DNA of 64,000 nt from contig NZ_PIPZ01000002.1 in NCBI RefSeq assembly GCF_003987045.1, positions 248,001-312,000 on the forward strand. The letters run 5' to 3'. The position numbers and the translations under genes are program-made. Shown here piece by piece: positions 56,501-64,000 of the stretch. Below the pieces are notes generated by a model. The model saw nothing but the letters and a program-made list of their open reading frames with translations. It made no database searches and was not told the DNA's origin. The DNA is from Pseudidiomarina marina (lineage in GTDB: Bacteria > Pseudomonadota > Gammaproteobacteria > Enterobacterales > Alteromonadaceae). Numbering within the stretch: position 1 is the stretch's first letter; the number at the start of each line of letters is the position of its first letter.

Positions 56501-57607
56501 GTGTCAGGTCTTAAGGATCTATTTAAGAAAGGGTGGTGGGTTATTCCCCACCCTTTCCAGCCAGAAGATCTGCGCTACTGGCGGGTAAAGCTCATGCAGA
56601 ATATTCAATTTATTCTGCAGCTATACACCGGTTTATTTGTCGTATTAAACATCTTTCTATTTGATTATTTATGGATGGCACTCACCAATGCCATCATGTT
56701 TAGCGCAATTGTGGTATTGCAAATTGATTTGCGCAAAAACCTAAATATTGAACGAAGCGCACGAATGCTCATTGGCATACTGGTTGCGTTTATGGCCGTT
56801 TATTTTGTCATAGCACAAGGCCGTAACTATTCATTTATTTGGTTTAGTCTGTTGCCATTGCTCGCATTCTTTTTACTTGGTTTGCGCCTCGGGTTGTATG
56901 TCAGTGGTAGCTTCTTGGCTGCGTTAGTCGTATTTGTTATTTGGTTTGCACCACAGTGGCCAAGTTATGCGATAAATATTCCGGCTATTTTTAATATTGC
57001 CCTAGCCCTATTTGCGGTACTTACTATTTCTCGCCATTACGAAAAATCGCGAGAAGAAGCATTTAACTTTCTGGCACGACGTAATAGCGAGCTTGAAGTG
57101 CTTGCCACCACAGACCCGCTTACTCAACTGAATAACCGCTCGCATTTAGACGACGTGTTAGAGCAAGAGCTCAACCGAGCGCAACGCCATCAGCATGAGC
57201 TTGCCGTGTTAATTCTCGATACGGACCACTTTAAAACCCTGAATGATAGCTACGGTCATATTGTCGGTGACCAAGTTCTTAAAGAGTTGAGCCAAGTACT
57301 ATTGAGTCATGTGCGCTCTAGCGACATTCTCGGGCGTTGGGGCGGTGAAGAGTTTTTAGTTATCGCTCCAGATACCGATGAGGACGGTGCCGTCGAGCTA
57401 GCTGAAAAAATTCGTATTGCTGTGGCAGAACATCGCTTTACTGATGAAAAGCTGCATCTTACGGTAAGTATCGGTTGTGCTGCATATAGTAGTGAAGACA
57501 CCCTTATTACTATTATTCAACGCGCCGATAATGGTTTGTACCAAGCTAAGCATGATGGTCGTAATTGCACTCGACTAGGCAAAACGACGCGCATTCCAAG
57601 AAAATAA
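56501..57607 (+). CDS. Membrane diguanylate cyclase (GGDEF)
   Basis: 368 residues, GTG start with GAGGTGA upstream. Six hydrophobic segments between about 35 and 175 form a membrane sensor of unrecognised type. A GGDEF domain (about 205-360) has active-site GGEEF (281-285) and an intact RxxD inhibition site, RSSD (272-275), so c-di-GMP synthesis with product feedback is likely. It follows the S9 peptidase by 9 bp and probably shares its transcript. Confidence 0.93.
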   Translation: MSGLKDLFKKGWWVIPHPFQPEDLRYWRVKLMQNIQFILQLYTGLFVVLNIFLFDYLWMALTNAIMFSAIVVLQIDLRKNLNIERSARMLIGILVAFMAVYFVIAQGRNYSFIWFSLLPLLAFFLLGLRLGLYVSGSFLAALVVFVIWFAPQWPSYAINIPAIFNIALALFAVLTISRHYEKSREEAFNFLARRNSELEVLATTDPLTQLNNRSHLDDVLEQELNRAQRHQHELAVLILDTDHFKTLNDSYGHIVGDQVLKELSQVLLSHVRSSDILGRWGGEEFLVIAPDTDEDGAVELAEKIRIAVAEHRFTDEKLHLTVSIGCAAYSSEDTLITIIQRADNGLYQAKHDGRNCTRLGKTTRIPRK

Positions 57608-57635
57608 AAAAGGCAGCTAAGTAGCTGCCTTTTTC
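57606..57635. terminator. Bidirectional terminator between the GGDEF gene and pckA
   Basis: A stem AAAAAGGCAGCTA / TAGCTGCCTTTTT with a 2-base loop, and A/T runs on both sides, serves both convergent genes. Confidence 0.9.
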
Positions 57636-57654
57636 AAATTTCACACCCGCATGG

Positions 57655-59256
57655 TTAGAGTTGCGGACCAGCGGCAACGAGTGCTTTACCTTCTTCGTTG
57701 TCAGTGAACTTTTCGAAGTTTGCCACAAAACGTTGTGCCAAATCTTTTGCTTTCACATCCCAGTCACCGGCATCTGCATAGGTGTTGCGAGGGTCTAAAA
57801 TGTGTTGCTCTTGAACGCCATTAAGCGCCGTTGGCATGGCCAAGTTGAAGTATGGCAATTGAACAAATTCAGCATCTTCAATGCTGCCATCGAGAATTGA
57901 ATCAATAATGGCGCGCGTGGCTTGAATTGAAATACGTTTGCCAGTGCCATTCCAACCGGTATTCACCAAGTAGGCTTCTGCACCTGCTGCTTCCATGCGC
58001 TTCACCAATACTTCAGCGTATTGTGTTGGGTGCAGCGTTAAGAATGCCGCACCAAAACAGCTTGAGAAAGTTGGCGTCGGTTCAGTAATACCACGCTCAG
58101 TACCAGCCAGTTTCGCAGTGAAGCCAGACAAGAAGTAGTACTCAGTTTGCTCTTTTGTCAGTTTCGAAACAGGTGGCAATACGCCAAACGCATCAGCCGT
58201 TAAGAAGATAACTTTTTGCGCATGACCCGCTTTAGAAACTGGCTTCACGATGTTATCGATGTGATAAATCGGGTATGACACGCGGGTATTTTCAGTTTTT
58301 GAGTTGTCATCGAAATCAACACTACCGTCTTCACGAACAGTCACATTCTCTAACAATGCATCGCGACGGATCGCGTTGTAGATATCTGGTTCTGCTTCGG
58401 CCGACAAGTTGATGGTTTTCGCATAACAACCACCCTCAAAATTGAACACGCCGTCATCGTCCCAACCGTGCTCATCGTCACCAATCAATTGACGTTTCGG
58501 ATCGGTGGATAACGTTGTTTTACCGGTGCCCGATAAACCGAAGAAAATAGCAACGTCGCCATCTTCGCCAACGTTGGCTGAGCAGTGCATTGACGCAATA
58601 CCTTGCAACGGCAAGTAGTAGTTCATGATTGAGAACATACCTTTCTTCATTTCGCCGCCGTACCAAGTACCGCCGATTAACTGAATGCGCTCAGTTAAGT
58701 TAAAAGCAACGAAATTTTCAGAGTTAAGGCCATGTTCTTGCCATTTGTGGTTAATGCATTTTGCACCGTTCATAACCACGAAATCAGGAGTGAAGTTTTC
58801 TAACTCTTCTGCTGATGGGCGAATAAACATGTTTTTCACAAAGTGGGCTTGCCATGCCACTTCGGTGATAAAGCGAACTGCTAAGCGCGTATCTTCATTC
58901 GCTCCGCAATAGGTATCAACAACAAACAGACGCTTGCCAGAAAGCTGGCCTGTTACCGTTTCTTTTAGATCGGCCCAAATTTCTGGGGTGATCGCTTTAT
59001 TATCATTTTTGCCTTGATCGGCCCACCACAACGTATCTTTCGTGGTGTCGTCGCGTACGATGTATTTGTCCTTTGGCGAACGACCCGTAAAAATACCAGT
59101 ATCAACGGCAACGGCGCCAAGGTCGGTGACAACACCTTTTTCAAAACCTTGAAGATCGGCGCGTGTTTCTTCTTCGAACAACTGTTCATAAGAAGGGTTG
59201 TGGACAATTTCAGTGACGTCTGTGATGCCATAACGGCCTAAATCCAGATCAGTCAT
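57655..59256 (-). CDS. pckA: Phosphoenolpyruvate carboxykinase (ATP)
   Basis: 533 residues. First step of gluconeogenesis, oxaloacetate plus ATP to PEP. Substrate segment [10 protein letters not shown] (58-67), P-loop [11 protein letters not shown] (240-250), metal-binding [22 protein letters not shown] following. In E. coli it lies next to envZ; here they are about 11 kb apart. Confidence 0.97.
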   Translation of the reverse strand: MTDLDLGRYGITDVTEIVHNPSYEQLFEEETRADLQGFEKGVVTDLGAVAVDTGIFTGRSPKDKYIVRDDTTKDTLWWADQGKNDNKAITPEIWADLKETVTGQLSGKRLFVVDTYCGANEDTRLAVRFITEVAWQAHFVKNMFIRPSAEELENFTPDFVVMNGAKCINHKWQEHGLNSENFVAFNLTERIQLIGGTWYGGEMKKGMFSIMNYYLPLQGIASMHCSANVGEDGDVAIFFGLSGTGKTTLSTDPKRQLIGDDEHGWDDDGVFNFEGGCYAKTINLSAEAEPDIYNAIRRDALLENVTVREDGSVDFDDNSKTENTRVSYPIYHIDNIVKPVSKAGHAQKVIFLTADAFGVLPPVSKLTKEQTEYYFLSGFTAKLAGTERGITEPTPTFSSCFGAAFLTLHPTQYAEVLVKRMEAAGAEAYLVNTGWNGTGKRISIQATRAIIDSILDGSIEDAEFVQLPYFNLAMPTALNGVQEQHILDPRNTYADAGDWDVKAKDLAQRFVANFEKFTDNEEGKALVAAGPQL

Positions 59257-59404
59257 GTGACGGACTCCTGCGGGTCTGGTTTGAGCAAAATTTGAAAAGT
59301 AAACGTGGGGCGCGATTCTACCTTCAAACGCGCGAAATTGATAGTCTTTGTCATCATTTTAAGGCTAGAATGGCGCCTTTTACCGCAAAAGTTATGGTTA
59401 AAAT

Positions 59405-60721
59405 ATGCGCGATAGTTTTCACACACGTATTGGTTTCGTTCTTGCCGCAGCAGGCTCAGCTATTGGTCTCGGTAATATTTGGGGCTTTCCTAGTCAAGTT
59501 GCGAATCACGGTGGCGCCGCATTTTTAATCGTCTATTTGCTCGTTGTGGTGGTTCTCGCCGTACCGGCGTTATATACCGAGTTAAGCCTTGGCCATGCGG
59601 CTCAAGCCAATCCTGTAAAAGCGCTAAGCTCGTTAAGCACAACTGCGCAACCGTTGACGGCAATCAGCGGCAAAACGATGGGATACTTAAACGTTATCGG
59701 CGCCATTTTAATGCTGAGCTTTTATCATTTGGTAGCGGCCTGGATGCTTGCTGAAGGCTTCACGTTTTTATTAACTGCCCTGCATTTGCCGGCAATGCCC
59801 CCTTGGTTTGCAGATGCCTCGACGATGCGTGACATTATTTTGTTGCTGGTGTTCGTTGCCCTTACCTTTGGCATTGTCATCAACGGTGTGCAACAAGGTA
59901 TCGAACGCTGGTCGCGACGCTTAATGCCATTATTGATTGTGTTATTGGTTGGGTTAATTGCCTACATGAGCACGTTACCCGGCTCTGCTGATGGTTTTCG
60001 AGCCTATCTGGTACCAGATTTTTCGGCAATGTGGAACGCCGACCTATTAGTTTCCGCCATGGGACAAGCATTTTTCTCTCTGTCGATTGGTTTGGGCGGC
60101 ATGATGATTTACGGCAGCTACTTAAAGAAAGACACCCGAATCGGTCGTTTAACTTGGAGCGTCGCCGCACTGGATACGATGGTGGCTTTCTTGGCGGGTC
60201 TGCTGATTATACCGGCATTGTATGTTGCCATGGCACAAGGATTGAGTGTTACCGAAGGTGAACAACTGATTGGCGAAGGCCGTTTGATTTTCCAAGTGCT
60301 ACCGGATTTGTTCACCCAGTTAGGTTATGCCGGTGCTTGGTTAGGTTTTGGCTTTTTCGCGTTGCTGAGCATTGCCGCGCTCACTTCAACCATTGCGACC
60401 GCCGAAGTACCAATCGCTTATGCCATTGAGACGCATCCACTCAATCGCCGCCAGGCTGCACGTATTATTGCCACAATTATTGCGGTGATTGGTTGTACGT
60501 TGGTGATTTGGTTTGAGCCGTTATTTAACTGGGTGGTTACCTATGTCACACAGTTTCAGCTGCCACTTTCTGGCTTGTTTTACTTTATTGTGCTGGGTTG
60601 GTTTTGGCAGCGCAGTAACCGGGTACGCGAGTTGGCGGCAACGTCATGGCGCTACCGCTTATTATTCTGGCATTTACGTTTGTTCTGTCCGCTTCTGTTA
60701 GCGTGGGTGTTTGTGGATGTT

Positions 60722-60730
<9 letters not shown>
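59405..60730 (+). CDS. Sodium-dependent transporter (NSS/SNF family)
   Basis: 441 residues and about eleven membrane helices. The family start RIGFVLAAAGSAIGLGNIWGFPSQVANHGG is conserved, including the unwound helix-1 region that binds substrate and sodium in LeuT. The substrate is probably an amino acid. Confidence 0.9.
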
Positions 60731-61302
<572 letters not shown>

Positions 61303-61366
61303 TTAAGTCAGAACACTCATGTCCTCACTTAAGTTCACCCGTCAGGTCCGAAGCACGGAGAATTAC

Positions 61367-62560
61367 ATGAAGCAAGATTTTTATCAACAGCTTGAAACGC
61401 AGTTAGAAGAGCTAAAGAACGAAGGTTTATACAAAAGCGAACGCATTATTCTTGGTGATCAAGATGCTGAAATTGAAGTAGGCAACGGCGAATCGGTATT
61501 GAACTTTTGTGCCAACAATTATTTAGGTTTGGCCAATAATTCTGAGCTCATCAAAGCGGCGAAACAAGGTCTTGATGAGCACGGCTTTGGCACCGCCTCG
61601 GTTCGTTTTATTTGCGGTACGCAAGATATTCATAAAACACTCGAAGCGAAACTCAGCGCGTTTTTAGGTACCGAAGACACAATTTTATACTCGTCATGTT
61701 TCGATGCGAATGGCGGTTTATTCGAGACACTGATGGGCCCAGAAGACGCCATCATCAGTGACGAACTGAACCACGCATCAATTATCGACGGCATTCGTTT
61801 GAGCAAAGCCAAGCGCTATCGTTATAAAAACAACGATATGGCTGATTTGGAAGCGCAATTAAAGCAAGCCAAAGCTGATGGCGCTCGCAACATCCTTATC
61901 GCCACTGATGGTGTATTCTCCATGGATGGCGTAATTGCAAACCTAAACGGCATCTGCGATTTAGCGGACGAATACGGCGCATTGGTGATGATGGACGATT
62001 GTCACGCGACTGGTTTCTTGGGCGAAAACGGTAAAGGTACGCACGAATACTGCAATGTCATGGGGCGTGTCGATATCATTACTGGAACCCTCGGTAAAGC
62101 GCTGGGTGGTGCATCTGGTGGTTATACATCGGGTAAAAAGCCTGTGATTGACTGGTTACGTCAGCGTTCACGCCCGTACTTATTCTCAAACTCAGTGGCA
62201 CCAGCCATTGTTCAAGCCTCTATTCGCGTACTCGAAATGCTTGAAAATGGTCACGACCTTCGTCAAAAACTTTGGGATAACGCGAATTACTTCCGCAGCG
62301 AAATGACCAAAGCTGGTTTCACCTTGAGTGGCGCTGATCACGCGATTATTCCAGTGATGATTGGTGATGCGCGCCTCGCTTCTGAGATGGCTGATCGCAT
62401 GTTGCAAGAAGGTATTTATGTTGTGGGATTCTCATTCCCAGTGGTGCCGCGCGGCAAAGCACGAATTCGCACGCAAATGTCTGCCGCACACACCCGTGAG
62501 CAACTCGATCGCGCCATTGACGCTTTCACGCGCATTGGTAAAGATCTCGGCATTATTTAA
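61367..62560 (+). CDS. kbl: 2-amino-3-ketobutyrate CoA ligase
   Basis: 397 residues from the ATG at 61367 (GGAG upstream); an upstream ATG at 61319 would add 16 residues not seen in the family. PLP enzyme turning 2-amino-3-oxobutanoate and CoA into glycine and acetyl-Co[15 protein letters not shown] and the PLP lysine in [10 protein letters not shown] are conserved. Operon with tdh. Confidence 0.96.
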   Translation: MKQDFYQQLETQLEELKNEGLYKSERIILGDQDAEIEVGNGESVLNFCANNYLGLANNSELIKAAKQGLDEHGFGTASVRFICGTQDIHKTLEAKLSAFLGTEDTILYSSCFDANGGLFETLMGPEDAIISDELNHASIIDGIRLSKAKRYRYKNNDMADLEAQLKQAKADGARNILIATDGVFSMDGVIANLNGICDLADEYGALVMMDDCHATGFLGENGKGTHEYCNVMGRVDIITGTLGKALGGASGGYTSGKKPVIDWLRQRSRPYLFSNSVAPAIVQASIRVLEMLENGHDLRQKLWDNANYFRSEMTKAGFTLSGADHAIIPVMIGDARLASEMADRMLQEGIYVVGFSFPVVPRGKARIRTQMSAAHTREQLDRAIDAFTRIGKDLGII

Positions 62561-62591
62561 TCGTCTTTTAGAAGACTGAAGGGAACGATTT

Positions 62592-63617
62592 ATGAAAGCA
62601 TTGGCAAAATTGCACGCTGAACCAGGTATCTGGATGACCGACGTTGAGACGCCTGAATACGGCTACAATGATTTGCTCATCCGCATCAAGAAAACCGCAA
62701 TATGTGGCACCGATGTGCACATCTATAAATGGGATGAGTGGTCACAGAAGACAATTCCTGTACCGATGGTCGTGGGTCATGAATATGTCGGCGTGGTAGA
62801 AGCCATGGGTGAAGGCGTTCGTGGTTTTACCAAAGGCGATCGCGTATCTGGCGAAGGTCATATCACCTGCGGTCATTGCCGCAATTGCCGTGCTGGCCGT
62901 CGTCATCTCTGCCGCAACACAGTTGGCGTTGGCGTTAATCGTCCTGGCGCATTTGCTGAATACTTAGTAATTCCTGCGGAAAACGCATTCAAATTACCCG
63001 ACGATATTAGCGATGATTTAGCAGCCATTTTTGACCCATTCGGTAATGCTGTACACACCGCTTTAGCATTTGATTTGGTTGGTGAAGATGTCTTAATTAC
63101 TGGCGCTGGTCCAATTGGAATCATGGCGGCAGCGGTCGCCCGTCACGTTGGCGCCCGTCATGTCGTCATTACCGATGTGAACGATTACCGCTTAGATTTA
63201 GCGAAGAAAATGGGCGCCACCCGTGCGGTTGATGTGAGCAAAGAGAACTTAAAAGATGTAATGAAAGAGCTCGGCATGAAGGAAGGCTTCGATGTCGGCC
63301 TTGAGATGTCCGGCGTTCCTTCTGCGTTTGCGCAAATGCTCGAAACCATGAATCATGGTGGCAAAATCGCCATGCTCGGTATTCCGCCAACCAGCGTTGC
63401 CATTGATTGGAACCAAGTCATTTTCAAAGGGCTTGTGATCAAAGGTATTTATGGCCGCGAAATGTTTGAAACTTGGTACAAAATGGCGAGCTTATTACAA
63501 TCGGGACTCGACCTATCGCCAATTTTGACGCACAGTATGCCAGTGGACGACTTCCAAAAAGGCTTTGATATCATGACCTCAGGCCAATCTGGTAAAGTTG
63601 TTTTAGACTGGAGTTAA
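62592..63617 (+). CDS. tdh: L-threonine 3-dehydrogenase
   Basis: 341 residues, standard length. Zinc alcohol dehydrogenase family: catalytic Cys in [13 protein letters not shown] and His in GHEYVG, structural zinc cysteines in [18 protein letters not shown] fold at [10 protein letters not shown]. Oxidises threonine to the Kbl substrate. 31 bp after kbl. Confidence 0.97.
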   Translation: MKALAKLHAEPGIWMTDVETPEYGYNDLLIRIKKTAICGTDVHIYKWDEWSQKTIPVPMVVGHEYVGVVEAMGEGVRGFTKGDRVSGEGHITCGHCRNCRAGRRHLCRNTVGVGVNRPGAFAEYLVIPAENAFKLPDDISDDLAAIFDPFGNAVHTALAFDLVGEDVLITGAGPIGIMAAAVARHVGARHVVITDVNDYRLDLAKKMGATRAVDVSKENLKDVMKELGMKEGFDVGLEMSGVPSAFAQMLETMNHGGKIAMLGIPPTSVAIDWNQVIFKGLVIKGIYGREMFETWYKMASLLQSGLDLSPILTHSMPVDDFQKGFDIMTSGQSGKVVLDWS

Positions 63618-63640
63618 GGCCCTCAATCAAGGAATAGAAC

Positions 63641-63964
63641 ATGGCTGATTTTAAACGTATTAATACCCTCAAAGCGCACGAGTTATGGGAATCCAAGCAA
63701 GCGCGCTTTGTGGATATACGCGATGAGCGCTCCTACGTGGCTGCGCATATTCCTGGTTCTATGCGATTAACCGACGCCAATGTTCAGCAATTTCTTAGCG
63801 AATTAGACGACAATGACCAGGTTGTTGTCGTCTGTTACCACGGCAACAGCAGCCAAGGGGCCGCGCAATATCTTGCCCATCAAGGCGTCGAAGTCGTCAG
63901 TAGTCTCGACGGCGGCATGACGGCTTGGGCGCAAGCATTCCCTGAGGCGGTGGAGCGTAGCTAA
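63641..63964 (+). CDS. glpE: Thiosulfate sulfurtransferase GlpE (single rhodanese domain)
   Basis: 107 residues. The active-site loop CYHGNSSQGAAQYL with the catalytic Cys is the GlpE form. Transfers sulfane sulfur to thiol or cyanide acceptors. 23 bp after tdh; the next gene starts directly after the stop, as with glpE-glpG. Confidence 0.95.
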   Translation: MADFKRINTLKAHELWESKQARFVDIRDERSYVAAHIPGSMRLTDANVQQFLSELDDNDQVVVVCYHGNSSQGAAQYLAHQGVEVVSSLDGGMTAWAQAFPEAVERS

Positions 63965-64000
63965 ATGAAAAAATTACTGACCACACGAAACGCCGACGAA
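63965..64000 (+). CDS. glpG: Start of probable rhomboid protease GlpG, cut by window end
   Basis: Twelve codons (MKKLLTTRNADE) begin immediately after the glpE stop. The identification rests on the usual glpE-glpG order; the visible residues alone do not prove it. Confidence 0.5.
   Translation, partial: MKKLLTTRNADE

Overview
The window is a 64 kb chromosomal stretch of a gammaproteobacterium. Protein sequences and gene order resemble marine Alteromonadales, and Idiomarinaceae (Idiomarina/Pseudidiomarina) is my best guess; this is inferred from family resemblance, not from a search. There is no sign of a prophage, plasmid, insertion sequence, CRISPR array or biosynthetic cluster. Almost every gene is a recognisable housekeeping or conserved accessory gene.

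Layout: (1) 1-1469 holds the 3' part of a glutaminase gene and a convergent orphan periplasmic binding protein. (2) 1664-18213, all on the minus strand, is a fused information-processing block: secE-nusG, rplK-rplA-rplJ-rplL-rpoB-rpoC, then rpsL-rpsG-fusA-tufA. It carries a strong promoter before rplK, an L10-type leader before rplJ, an attenuator-like hairpin before rpoB, and a terminator plus new promoter between rpoC and rpsL. (3) 18324-20442 holds tRNA-Trp, tufB and the four-tRNA cluster Thr-Tyr-Gly-Thr, in the same order as the E. coli thrU-tyrU-glyT-thrT-tufB unit. (4) 20483-34298 is the queG / nnr-tsaE-amiB-mutL-miaA-hfq-hflX-hflK-hflC ... purA neighbourhood, interrupted by a kynureninase-like gene. 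(5) 34231-40342 is a minus-strand accessory set: small lipoprotein, P-type cation ATPase, DUF1415, VOC and DUF805 genes, M14 peptidase, MAPEG protein and yheV. (6) 40411-50566 carries yheS-yheU, cysQ-nudE, sthA, the ompR-envZ two-component pair, greB and tex. (7) 50625-54340 carries a fatty acid desaturase and its divergent FabR-type repressor with two matching operators, then an SLC13-type permease. (8) 54479-64000 carries an S9 peptidase with a membrane diguanylate cyclase, pckA, a sodium-dependent transporter, coaD, the kbl-tdh threonine degradation pair, glpE and the first codons of a probable glpG.

The most unusual feature is non-coding. A family of intergenic elements is built from 7-bp repeats of two kinds, TAATATC and CGTTATT, often as inverted arms that would fold into long hairpins. 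Two of them lie just downstream of the two tuf terminators and share an end sequence. Others sit between nusG and rplK, between tRNA-Trp and secE, and between the kynureninase-like gene and hflC. The two tuf genes encode identical proteins and differ by only eight silent bases, which points to recent gene conversion.
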